Origin: Dipetalonema caudispina
Lineage: Eukaryota; Nematoda; Chromadorea; Rhabditida; Onchocercidae
Direction: 5' to 3'
NCBI GenBank assembly: GCA_013365325.1
Contig: JABVXV010000091.1
Span: 1 to 64,000 of the forward strand
DNA length: 64,000 nucleotides
The notes under the pieces are model-generated. The model had not been told where the DNA came from and did not search any database. It worked only from the letters and a program-made list of their open reading frames with translations. The translations under genes were made by a program, and so were the position numbers. Below, in pieces: positions 31,001 to 43,672 of this stretch (position 1 is its first letter; each line of letters opens with the position of its first letter).

Positions 31001-31021
31001 AAAAAAAAAAAAAAAAAAAAA
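31001..31021. repeat. Poly(A) tract
   Basis: A run of 21 A in otherwise AT-rich intergenic DNA. Confidence 0.9.
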
Positions 31022-31317
31022 GAAAACAGGATATGATGAGCTGATGAGATAATAATCAAATATTCATGGCATGAATGAGAACCCACCCATTAACGAACAT
31101 TGTGTTGCTTCTGTCAATTTTTAAATTTCCTTCTTACACAACTAAAATAGGATTGATTGATCGGAATGTTAGAAACGAGTTCAAAGCTTTTATGGATAAA
31201 CCCTCCACCGTTTGTCGTTATCTTATTGTCCTTTTGATTATCCAACTTTTCTCTTTCATTTCGTCTCCTGTCACCTTGTATTATTATAAAATATCTAAAA
31301 CAGTTCCCTATGAGGAA

Positions 31318-31341
31318 AGAGAGAGAGAGAGAGAGAGAGAG
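31318..31341. repeat. (GA)n microsatellite
   Basis: About twelve GA units. It sits inside a 118-codon plus-strand ORF, where it would encode Arg-Glu repeats. I treat that ORF as spurious. Confidence 0.9.
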
Positions 31342-34300
31342 TTCGGAATATTTCTTTGTTCATATTATTTTTATTTTTCTTTATTGTCCATTACTTGGTA
31401 CATTATTTTAATTGGCAATTTCTCGTTATAGTTGACAAGATAAGAATCAATTAAATAAGCTAAATAACGAAGCCAAGACAATTAATTATAAAATATTCAT
31501 TCCTAATTTTTTTTTCCCTGTCAGCTTTTATTGCGATAGTGTACCGCTGATTGATAGACCGATCAATTCCTTCTCCTCTCCCTCTCTGCACTTCTCCTGG
31601 AATCCATCAAAGTGGGATGAGCGGTGGTACAGGAGTGGATATAGATAGTATCAACTCGAGATTGTTTAATTGGGACAACACACGTCATCTAACTTTCATT
31701 AAGTAATAGATCATTGGTAAATTTGTCTATCTTTCACTTATCATTAATTACCACATTAGTATTTATTTGTATTTTGCCGATAATTTCAATTAGCTTTTCT
31801 CAAACAGTTTAACTCTGACAAAAAAAAAGAGAGAGAGATGCCTCAGTTAAGAATTAAATCGCATTCGTGAATAGGTGCAAAAAATTGCCGATTAGCTGAT
31901 TTTTTTGAAATTTTGGGAGACTTTATGGGAATGATTGCAAGAGTTTTTTTATTGTTTCTATCAGTCATCTTTCTTCAATGAATTGCCAATGTAGAGGCAT
32001 TTCAAACATCGGTATTCTGCAATATATCAAGTAGTGACTGGATGGAGCTGATATGAGCCAAGTTTCAGCACCAATGGTCGTTCAATCCTTCCAGAACAAT
32101 GCTCGCAGAATCGTTATGTGGCGGTGGGATGTAAGATTTATTATTAAAAAGAGCTTAGTGAAATGAATCGTTTGTATTCAGGATAACAAATTAAGCAACA
32201 TCACATGCACAGAGCTTATCAGTTGAATCACCACCCTCTTCTTCACTTGCATGTAGTAAATTAACGCGAAGAACGCAAATTTATCCTTCCACTGATTTTA
32301 AAAAATTGTAGTTCTCGGCAGTAATGCAGGATACTTTCATTGTATAATATATATGATGCATCTATTTGTTCCGCACCACGCGGATTATCCGGTCCTGCAA
32401 GGTGCTTGCATAATGTACACTACTTCTTCTACAACATGTTTTAAGTACTTATTCCGCAGGATGCGCATTAGTTGTTGCGAACGATAAATTTGAATTCGTA
32501 GAATATCATTTCATAGTGCAATGAACTACTCCTTAATCCTTTCGTTTTTTTCCACATAACTTCTGGAAATAATTTTAAAACAATTTTGTGAGTATAAATT
32601 TTGAGTAAAAAGAAGGTCACATAGTAGAATGTGTAAAAGTGCACGTGTTGATGAAACAGTAGAAAGTCGCACAAATAATCATTCTGTAAGAGGCGGCCAA
32701 AGAACCTATTTAAGAAGGTTTCAGATTTTGAATAAATGTTACAAAAACTTCTGAAAGCTCTTGAAAACTATTCTTCAGTAAACAAGACTTAGTTATAAAT
32801 GAGTAATTATATCTGGTAGAAATAAGGAAACTGTTTAAAAGTCTGTAAACTGCTTCAAGAATCAACAAGCATTTAGGAATTACGTAATATCATCTAAATG
32901 ACAAGTTCTCATGAACAGTTACATTTCTCTTCTATAATACAGAAGCTCTGTAAAAAGTGTAAAATCCATAAAAAAATATAATGAAACATTTTCGGGGCAG
33001 TTAACATAATTCCCGTAATTGCTGAAGCACTTCAATGATTTTTCATTCAAACACTTAAGAACTTTTCTACTTTATTGATAATAAAATTAACAAATGGTAA
33101 TCACGATTGATGCACCGGTCGTAGAGATGATGGATTAGGTGAAGTTATTCAATAATTCCATCAACGCATGTGACATGTGTAATATACCAGTTTCTTACAG
33201 CCTGCATTGCGATTACGCTCTCGGATATGAATAGTTCATGTAACGAATTTATCGATTCGATCACTGGAAAATTGTAGTACATTTAGAATCGATATAGTCC
33301 AAAGTATGACTCTCTCATAAAGATGTATCTGTTAAAATCAAACAACTTTTAGAAAAGTTAACGATTAGTGGCATACACTTCGTGTAAATGTCTCAAATAA
33401 TCAAATGTACCTGAAAAAGTGCAAAAACGTCTTACTACAGCAAGAACATTTTCGGTATCTCGGATCAGACGGAGAAACAAGCGTGTACAATGATAACATC
33501 ACAAGCTTACTCCAGCGGAAAATATCAAATACGGTGGCCACCATGGTATTACATATTTAATGTAATTCACTTATGATTGGCAGTGTTCTAACCTGGCTTG
33601 TTTAAGAGTTCAGTTATTTTTCGTCTTATTTCAAATTTTTACACCAACATTGAAGATAACCCTTGGAGAAAAAGACTTTAATCTTACTTCATCATCTGTC
33701 ACCACACTTTCTCTTTACATTCTGCTGGAATACCAAAGTTGGATAACGTAAAGAAATGATAGGTAAGAAGTTCAGAAAAAAATACTATCTGTAACAGGCG
33801 ATTGTTGTAGGTATACAACAGGCTCATTTCTTCCATAAATCACTGAACTGCATTAGATATATACATCTTCCTTCCAGGTTTTTCAACGAACAAATGGAAA
33901 TGTAAAATATTTTGAAAAACAATTCAACAATTCACTTTCTCTCATCCTATTTTCTAATCTTTTATTATCCTACATTTAACAATTTAATTTACAAAAAATT
34001 TTTTAAAGTGTTGACAAGAAATGTTATTGTTGCTGCAAATCATACAAGCCAAATCTGTATGATGTAAAGTGTACATTAACACTTTGCAACAAAGAATTTT
34101 CATTTACATTCGATCACATCATCATGTTTAGGCGAAAATGGTTTCGAAGAAATCTCAATAGGACATTGAATCTTTTGCATTCCAAAATTTCATAAGTTTT
34201 TGTTCAAAATTTATTATCGACAAGATTTTGCAATTTAACTAGAGATAATAAAGCTTTGGAAATGACAACATGAGAGAGATCATGAACGTTGGATATGCAT

Positions 34301-36367
34301 GGGTCATATATAAGTGGTAAAGTTGAATATCATTTCTACATTACAAGCAAAATCTATGGTTAATGCTAAACTTTCGATGAGTCGAACTAAATAATTACCT
34401 CAATTACACCTTTTTACCCAACGTTTACTTCTCTATTTATCAGTAATAATTTAAAAGAATATTTATTTGATTTGTCAAATATCACAGTGTTAAGTGCTTT
34501 ACCTCATTGATTGCGATATCTCAACAGTACATCCTGCATATCCTCTCCCTCTCTTTCTTGATTAGTGTATGTAAAAACTAATAATTGCATCAGTTGTACG
34601 ATGAATGTTCTTTTTCATTTTGATATAATGAATTGTTAGATAATTGTTTTTTTTTTTTACTTTAATTGATTGGAAACAAAAATATTCATATTAACAAAGT
34701 AAAGACATTCTTGAAGAAGTAATTATTTCAATTAAATCAATGACTCAATTCTTGTCGTTAACATAACAGTGTATCGGATTTACTTCTCTTTTAACTCTCA
34801 CTAATTTATCTCTAAATGATAGTAGTACCAACCAGTTATATTGTTCAGTGGATCATTAAAACTCAGTGCTGATAGGATATACTCAAATATTTTCGAATCT
34901 ATAACAAAGTCCTCTACAAAATATACATGTTAGGTGACATATTGGTGACAATGTCGCTTAGTCTGGGAGTATATTATTAGTAATACAATAGAAAAAATTA
35001 AATTCCTTTTCAATGGAAATAACTAATTTCATTAGAAAGTGTAAGGATTAAATTTTTACCGCTGAAAATATACATATGTCCAAATTTGTCCATAATGTAA
35101 ATATGACTGTAATTGCTATTCATCCAAAGTAACAAAAAGAATTATTACTGATGATGACTTATATCATTCAATTCACAAGAAATCGTTTCAACGAAAGATT
35201 AGTGATTAGTAGTTAGTTAAAATGCTGAAAATGAAACGACAACTACAAAATCTCCAACAGATTCATTCATTTCCCTTTTCTTTTTCGTTCTGTTAAGAGA
35301 AAGCATTTAATCTTCTTGTAGAAGTGATTTGTTTGGTTCATAAAAATATTTTAATAATTAGGCTATTGGCTAAAGAAAATAAAGTAGAATCATTAGAAGC
35401 AGAATTAATAAATATCATGAAAAGAGTATGATGTGTAACGGATGAATGATTGAGAAGCAATCAGTTACACCAAATTCACTCCTGAAACTATTAAAGATTA
35501 TTACTAAACTTTCGTCTTAAGAATTACCCTTACAATTTTTTTCATTTTTCATATATTTTCATTTATCATATCAATGGATGCCTAAAAAATAATTATGGGG
35601 TGCTAATTAATTTGTATGCTTCTTTCCTATAAGCCTATTTCAATGAAATATGTTAGGAGCTAAAGAATAAAAGAATTCACCAAAACTTAACATTACTATT
35701 AACGATTGGCGATTATATGACCTCTTTATTCTATGAAGAAATTTAGAAAACAAATTGATTTCGGTAATTATTGCCACAAATTTCATGTCAATAGTAGATG
35801 AACCTTGGACAGAGTTCAAGAAAGAACTACGTCATCAGAACACGTAACTTAATTTAAATCTTAAATCCAACCTTGAGAAAGAGTAAAAGAAATGGTAATA
35901 AAAATGAATTAAATTGAAGCAAAAGCTTCTAGCAGATGCATTCTCATTGCTTCTAACACAAATTACATTTATTTACTGCAGATTGAATTAAACAATATTT
36001 GTAGATTTGTCTAGAAATTTCAGCAGTTTTGTGCTACTGCTGTCAAGTGTAAAATTAGTTGTAGTTTAACCTAAGACATGACCAATACATACATTCTAAC
36101 TCAACTTCTTCGCTTAGTTCAGCTCTTGAGTTCCTAATAAAGTAGTAAGTTTTACGGCAGAAAAGGTAAATTCAAGCTTCCAATTAGTAGGTTAAGAAGT
36201 GGCATCATCTCACTTGGTTGGTATTATCACTTGGATTTGGCTGTTTCCAGTAATGTAAAAGATATCCTTCCGGTTTCATGCTCATCTCAATAATAAAATT
36301 TGAAACATGTAGGATATGCAAGCAGTTTATCGTATGACCATACAGCAAGTGGTAATATCATAAAAAA

Positions 36368-39300
36368 TCAGCGCGACGATGTCGAAAAACGGTCGCGTAC
36401 GTTACCTATCGCGTTCCATAATGAATCGCTCCAACCCTGCAATGGGAATCACCAATACGTATACGTGGTTTGGACGTCATACGCTTACATGACGTAGAAC
36501 ATAAACTTTTCACATAGATAAAAAATGTAAACAGTACACCGAGACTCATTTCTGAACCGCTTAACCACAATCTAGACTACGAGTTATCAGGACAATGTGG
36601 TGGGCATCATGGATGAAACAGCACGATGCGAATTATGCGTAAAGTTTTTTCGAACTTTTCCATGAAATGTTAAATTTCAATCTTGCAAAAAGTCGGCAAC
36701 TAACTTTCCCATTTGATGATGCTCGTCCGCCAGCATGAGCATCGAGAACCTTCTGGTAACGTAATTTGCAAGCAGCTTCAATAGTTTTAGCCATTGGACC
36801 TGCGGACGGTTCCACGTGAAACACATAACACATGAAATTCTCCGATGATGTGCTCATTATAAATGCACAATGTCTGAAAACTGATACTAGTTTGTCTGTT
36901 TTTTTTCTTTCAATAAGTTAGTAATAAATATGGTACGATCAACTACAATGGAAGCAGTTTAACTAGGCGATGTTTCTGAGTGTTCTGGGGTGATGTGAAT
37001 CTCATCTTATAATTCAACGAACGGTATTTTTCACAGTGTCATGGAAAGTTTCTTTCTTAAATTACAGTGCCAAACAGACATCAAACAAAGTAACTACTGC
37101 AAATAAATGAAACTTATGCAGTCCTTTGCACTACAAAAAATTTAATCAACTGATGGAATACTACACAAATGAGGATGGGCAAACCCTCAATTTTTGCATC
37201 CACAAAATCCACTTGAAGGAATGACTTACTTAATATCCCGTCCAATTCCCAAAAACGATAAGTACCGCACTCTACACTGAGCAATTTGATTACCGTTTAC
37301 TTCACTAATTATTATCGTTGATGGGGCTATGGAAACATTCGCTAATATCCACCTGTCTGATCGAACCTATAAAAGACAAAATATTGCTGCCTAACAGTAT
37401 TGATAAATTGTGAACCAATAACAGAAAATTTAATCTATCCCGCAGGATAACATCCTTAGTTGTTGTTTTATGGGGGAATTTCCAATCCACTTACCATCTT
37501 CTTGTTGTTCCCAAGCTATGTCTCTTTTCCAATTCTTAAACAGTTGAATAACTGGAACATGTTACTACTGATTTGAAAAGAAAAAATATCGGTATTATAG
37601 CAGCCCTAAACTACGGTTTCTAATGGGAAGAAATAATGTGATGAGATGTATGAACGGTATAATTAAAATGTGTATAAAATTCTCAGAACATCTGATACTG
37701 TACTTAAGTAGCAGAAAAGGACATACGTTACTAACCTGTGATACAAGTCGATCGACTGCTTCGTTGAGAACTTCAATACCTGTGGCTCGAGGCACCTGTG
37801 TAACACCCAGGAAATGGCATCGAATGGTTTTTTTTGGCTCCTCGATTGGAGTTGGTAAGTATGTGTCCCCTGCAGATCATCAAATATACTGCTCAATCAT
37901 GGAGTTTCTTTTTTCCTGTTTTCACAAACAAATAAATAAATGAATAGGTTTGAACTGACTGGCAATGAGCCTCTTCTCGCCATAATCCAGAGAACCCAGA
38001 CTATTTGGTCGTCGTTGAAACATCAGTCGTTTGCAGATATCACGCAAGGTATTCGCAATAGTTCGTGCTGGTGTGTCGCAACGAAACACATGACACATAA
38101 AACGACGCGAATTTCGATCTCGTGCAACATATGCAAAGTCTCTAAAATTTGCAAATCGGTTAGAAGAAGTTAGATAAAATTTGAATATGTATATAAGCAT
38201 GAAAAGCTAAAAGCAATAACGCAGAGAGTGAGTGCATGTAAGGGAAAACATTTACAAGTGCGATATTTGACAATTCAACACACAGTAACCATAGCAGCGC
38301 TGCCAGGATGTCTCACAGTGTAAAAACATGATAAATGATCTCATCTGACTAAATTATATAAGTTCTGCCTTGCCAGTGGTGCTTTCCCTATTCCGCAGTA
38401 TCTCACTCATAAGCAAATACAATTTTTTCAAATACTAAAAATATAAAATGAAACCTTGAATTGTATTATTACTTATCAAAAGGTAGTTGACCATCATTAG
38501 TGGACTAACAATGAAAATTCCGAATATTTATATGTATAGGCAGTAAAACAAAAAAAAAAAAAAGTTCTGCGGTTCGCAATTTCAGTAACGAAAATAAGGC
38601 TTAAAAAGGTACATCCTGGCTGCAACTGAACATCGGTTTTGAGGAAAATGCAAATTAAACTCGACATTACAAAGTGAATAAAGGTCCAAAAATTACTTAG
38701 AGGAGAAGAAATGAGTAAAATTACCTGTCACTGCAGCAATATTTTAAAGAAATCTCATCAATAAAAAAAAAAAAAAAAAAATGGGACCAAATGACGGCAG
38801 ATATTATCTGGTCTGATTCAAATTATTTCGCATATTGATTTATCTCCAAAAATTTCACTAATCCTTAAATTGCAAAAATCCACTAATATTTGAAGACCGC
38901 TATTCGATCAATGGATGTACACTATAAATTACCCAAAAATTCTTGCTATCCTGTGCATTGTTAGCTACTCAACTGTTAGGGCATTTCGAACGTGAAATGA
39001 TGTTCAATCATTAGATTTCTACGTATTCAACAAAACCTAAACTGTTTCATCCCAGCTACGAGTCTTCCATAGATGATATCCCAGAAAATAGGCGATGACC
39101 TACCGGCCATTATCACGCCCAACTCCCCAAACTCGAATATGCAGCATTCGTTCAGTATGCACTACAGACATGGTATCAGGATCGACTAATGTCAAATCAC
39201 TGTCGTCTAATTCCATGATGAGTTCTCGACCCTGTAAGCCATTCAATACGCAATTTTGAATTAAAAAATGTATGTGACAGAAGTTTTCTAAACTGAAAGT

Positions 39301-42300
39301 GAATTTTAAGATTATGCAAACAAATCCAATTAGTTTTCTCAAAAGCTAAACCTTTCTGCTACTTACATCTCCCCACTTGGAAACATTATCCAAAATATCA
39401 TTTCGCCCCGTGCTCAGATTCACAATGGCTCTATTAACAGCTCGTGAACTTTTCTCGGGAGTTAAATCCTCTTCTGGAATTTCGGTCCAACCCAAAGAGC
39501 GGACTGCAAATCGAACCGGCTAAAAATGATAAAAATTTGAAGTGCTCAAAATTCTTTTACGAAGCAATTTTCTCAGAGCAAATCTCTGCTAAATTTAATA
39601 GCCTCTGGAAACAACAAGAGCAAATATATCCTAGCACAAAATTACAAAATTTTGGATTTTCAAAAATTTCCAATGGATCCTTTCCAAGATCTAAACTGTA
39701 CCATTGATCCAATCATAATTCCATTCTGTAAACCATACTCAGTATCGTGTCATGATAAGAAAAGGTGGTGTATTTCAAACTTCACAGTCCTAAGATATCG
39801 TCTATCCTTCCTTTCATCCGACCAACAGATTCAAATCCAGCACATAAAATAATGAGAAACAATGATTCTAATCCTCTGTACCTTCTCATCTACTATCCCA
39901 GAGATCAAATTTTTAATAGATTCTGTCTTCCTACATCTTTTCTTGACAAGTTTTCATAAAAATCCTCCCAAGTTACAAACCAGAAAATTCCTAATTCTAA
40001 GTTTATTTACAAATTAATACCAAGAGGAAATGAATGGCCAATACTTAATTCGTTTCCAAAAACATCTAGCAAAAGGACCAACTTTGCCTACAAGATCATC
40101 ATCTTTGTCGCTGAAATCGTTATCAACAGATCTTTTTGTAGTGGTCTGTTTGAATGCATGCTCCTCGATAATCGGCTGTTGTGATGGAAGCTGTACAATT
40201 TGTTGAACTGATGGCGGTGCTAGTAATGCATCTGCCTGAGTCTCTTGATCACGAAGCTCAGGTTGCATGGACACTGGTACAACTGTTAATTCCTTATGCT
40301 AAAAAGAAAAAAAAAACTTTCATAAACCTAACTTCATAAAAATTGTGGATTGCACTAAAGTTGTCGAGAAGTATACTAGAACACTCAATACATGATACTA
40401 CATCAGTCTTTTTGATTAAGACTCCGATGTGTCTCAGCTAGTCAGTTATGCTGGATTTTTTGAGGAAGAAATCCAATTCTGGTTTAATACCATGGAACAA
40501 TCACACCTTCAGGAAAGGTGTAAAAGTGGTATTTCAAAAGAAATAAATCACCATGTACATTAAATATTTTCTATCTTGCAGAAGTTAGATTTCACAAAGT
40601 ATAATATAGTATTAATAGTGAATCTAATGTTGCGATCAAATTGCTATATCCATACCGGAGGTTCTCTCTGTATTGTACCACTATCTACGTGCCAATAATA
40701 GGAAAAACCGGATGGATCTGAAAAAAAAACAGCACTAATTAGCGCTACTTATAACCTCCGTTAAACTCATAAAAACTATACAACATAAAGTCAATATCCT
40801 TAGCTTGTCTGAATTTAAAAAATTGCAAGTTCTTATTTCAAAATAAGAACTGCTCGACTGATGGAAGATTAAACAAGAAGTGAGACTGAATTTAAAGTAT
40901 TAAAACATATCAAAAAATGCACACATGCCTTCATGCCTTTCCCATCCAAATGGAAGTGGCTTTGCGGGTGGCGCATCATCGGGTCGCATTGGCCTACTAT
41001 ATTGTACTTCGACGTTTATTCCACTGTCATGACTGTCTGGAGACAAAACTGTATCATTTATAATTTCTTCATCGATGATGTAATCCGTCTGTGGTGGTGG
41101 CCTGAAATGAATGATTATTCAGCAAAGTAGGATATTTAATCTAAATAACAAGTGTCTATTCCGTTCTGCATAAAAATAATTTCTTTTTTGGAATAAATAA
41201 TATAATAAACACTCGCAGGTAAGAGTTTTTCAACCATACAAGAGAGTTAGAAATCAGATAAGAAAATAGCTTGAAATGGAGCAATCATTCAACTCCTGAA
41301 TTTTTTCTAATGATATTATGACAGAATCGTTTCATTTCTCCTAAAATAGTAGGAAGGAGAACTGTAATTGCTTAATCTAAGTTCAGGAATTAAAGACATG
41401 TTATTTATCAACGTGAATCATAGATGATAGTTAATGCGTAATAACGACTTATTAGACATTATTTATTCCTTAAAAAATACAAAAAATTAATACTATTCCA
41501 CAAACTTCGTACATATAAATAAAGAGGCTTAAGCATTTCTTCCCAGCATTACCGGTACAAAAAGGAGTTCTACTGGACGCAGTGCCTAAATAAATGACAC
41601 TTCGTTAATGGTATTTATAGACTAAAAATTAAGTCGGGATTACAAGTAGAAAGAACAACTAATTCCAGGCATTTCCTTCTACAGTATCAAAACGACCAGT
41701 AAAACCTCTTATAACTAGTTTAAAAGACTTTGCTACTCATCAATGTCAGCGTAACAAGAGATACGGCTGAGTCAATAAATTAGCATTACAGCTAATGGAA
41801 AATGTATTTTAGAATCTCTGCTGAGATAATTAAAGAGGACAGCTGCCGCCTGCTGGTAAAAAGACGACTTAAAGCATACAATTTACGAACTTTGCTAAAT
41901 GAATAGAATAAATGATTGGAAAAATTTACCAGATTGGTCAACTGTTACTTATTCATTTTCAGAAAGGTATAATAGTGGATATATTCAATCTTGACTTTCA
42001 ACACAATTCTAGTTGCTGCTTCTGTGTGGCCAACATAAGTGTACATTTACGAGAACCGCAGTATTCAACTACTAACTGGGCTGCTAACAACTCAAATTTG
42101 TCAATTAAGCCCTAGCTAAAACTTGAACTTAACTCTGGATAAATACCATAGTCTAATGAGAAATTTAATCGGTACTTCACTTGGATATGGTAATTATCTA
42201 AAGCACCTCCATTTAACTAATGAGCATCAGAAATAAGTGGGGATTCAATAAAAAAATTGAAAATGCACCAACTTAGATGTTTCTTCCTCTCGAGGTCTTG

Positions 42301-43616
42301 CTTGATCTAATTGCCAATAGAACGAATAAGGATCACGATATTCAGTGACCACCGTGGTATCGCCATGACGTCGAACGCGTATATTGTCACGTGAAGCAGC
42401 ATCTATGACGGCACGTGATTCGTGAAAATCGTGCGCACTGTAATCAATAGACATACGAGCACTGTTCTCCTTCAGATATCTGTGATTTCGTTCGATTTGC
42501 TTACAATCCCGTGCTGCCTGCTGATAAATCTGTATCTGATGACTCTCCTCACCTGAATTTACCATTCCGTGTAACATAAATAGTGTTAGGTTTGATGTAA
42601 ATATTATCGGGTGAATTAAGATGGTAGAATAACAAGTAAGAAGCTTTATTCTGACTAATTTTGTCTTCTGTTTAAAAGTGACATTTGACGAATGATGAAA
42701 TGTAGGGAACTGGGGAAATATCTCCAACAACATTGAATAAGTTGAAGGAATGGATCACCCATAAATTTCCCAAATGATTTCTCCATGACAAACTTGATCA
42801 TACAACCATAAAGATACCACGAACACTACGAGAGTAGTGAACAAGGTTGAAAATGAAGCCACTTTCAACCGATGCTTACATCTCCCCTGTACCCGGATGT
42901 CCGGCTACTCTATTCGTAAACCGAACATCACACTGTGGGTCACAGTTAAGCAGTGCATGTGGATAATTTGGAAGGCATAACTTAGAAACCAAGTTGACAA
43001 CGCAGCAATAGTAAAAGTAGCGGTAATGCTTTCTTGCACTACTACTCGTGTCGTGTACTGTATTCTGCATTGAGGCGATGACGAGTGCCCTGATGCCGCC
43101 GGGACCCTAAAGCCCAGCCACAATCTTCTCCTGAAGATTGCTTTTTTGGTGCTCAGGCTTAGTGCACTCTGAAATACCAAGTCAAAAAGACCGGTATCAG
43201 AGTGATGGTTTCGTCAAGGAAAGCTGTCATGGAAGATTAACAACCATTTCGATAACCTATGCATTTAGAATGAAGCTAACCTTGCTGCTGTTGATCGTTG
43301 TAATTTTCTTCGCTGTCCTCTAATTTCGTCTTTCTGTGATCAGTTTGATGACAATATGTTGGACGTCCCTTTCCGCCCTTATCGCTGTATTGATGATGCT
43401 GCAATAGAATGTGCATACTCACCTATGCTTCATATTAACCATAAAATTGTTCAGTGCTACATTGCGCGCATATCGGTAAGATAAATTATAATATTGTGAT
43501 CCGAAATCGTAGACATACCGATTGGGTACGAGATATCCTAGTACTGGAAGAGACATACAAGTGGGTAGTGGTGCTAATGTAGATTGATTAATTTTCCTAT
43601 TTGCATAGTGATCCAT
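36368..43616 (-). CDS. feh-1: FE65 homologue: adaptor with one WW and two PTB domains
   Basis: FE65 proteins bind the cytoplasmic tail of amyloid-precursor-like proteins through PTB2 and carry signals to the nucleus and actin machinery; C. elegans FEH-1 acts with APL-1. Fourteen exons give 665 residues, close to FE65 length: 43616-43461, 43398-43281, 42552-42273, 41101-40929, 40717-40656, 40298-40092, 39519-39367, 39231-39104, 38141-37960, 37869-37736, 37534-37495, 37356-37230, 36873-36705 and 36436-36368. The WW domain (about 230-263) runs from LPFGWERHE to SYYWHVDSGTIQREPP. PTB1 (about 333-470) has AVRSLGWTEIPEEDL, HIRVWGVGRDNGRDFAYVAR and CHVFRCDTPA. PTB2 (about 495-630) has CRVRYLSFLGIGRDI, CYVFHVEPSAG and CKLRYQKVLDA. 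The protein ends GWSDSLWNAIGNVRDRF. The intron inside the WW domain needs a GC donor. The exact end of the 40298 exon (DDDL or DDDLVGK) is open. Confidence 0.93.
40718..40928 (-). other. feh-1: GC-AG intron in the feh-1 WW domain
   Basis: The upstream exon ends GGCATGAAG at 40929 and is followed by GCATGT. The acceptor is TTTTTTTTCAG at 40718. Only this junction keeps the frame and gives the normal WW spacing (GWERHED then PSGFSYYW). The GT at 40922 would also keep frame but inserts two extra residues. Confidence 0.75.
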
Positions 43617-43672
43617 CCACTGCAGTACAGAAAAAAATGAATTTCTAAGAGAGAGAGAGAGAGAGAGAAGAA
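43617..43672 (-). other. Probable trans-splice acceptor and (CT)n tract at the feh-1 5' end
   Basis: On the minus strand a (CT)n run, (GA)n on the plus strand at about 43648-43668, leads into TTCTGTACTGCAG at 43620. ATG follows after 3 nt. This is the layout expected for spliced-leader addition. An upstream cis exon cannot be excluded. Confidence 0.5.

Larger units (their letters stand above)
19572..36367. other. Gene-poor region of about 16.8 kb
   Basis: It lies between the 5' end of dex-1 and the 3' end of feh-1, both on the minus strand. I found no exon chain, tRNA or repeat family here. ORFs are short, AT-driven and mostly hydrophobic. Simple repeats occur at 21611-21649, 25829-25860, 26275-26292, 26911-26940, 28266-28286, 31001-31021 and 31318-31341. 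A GC-richer patch lies at about 22375-22560. It could hold distal dex-1 regulatory sequence or unrecognised non-coding RNA genes. Confidence 0.6.

Noticed and set aside
31075..31431. 118-codon hydrophobic plus-strand ORF
   Set aside because: It is interrupted by a (GA)n microsatellite, has AT-driven composition and lacks splice or family support.
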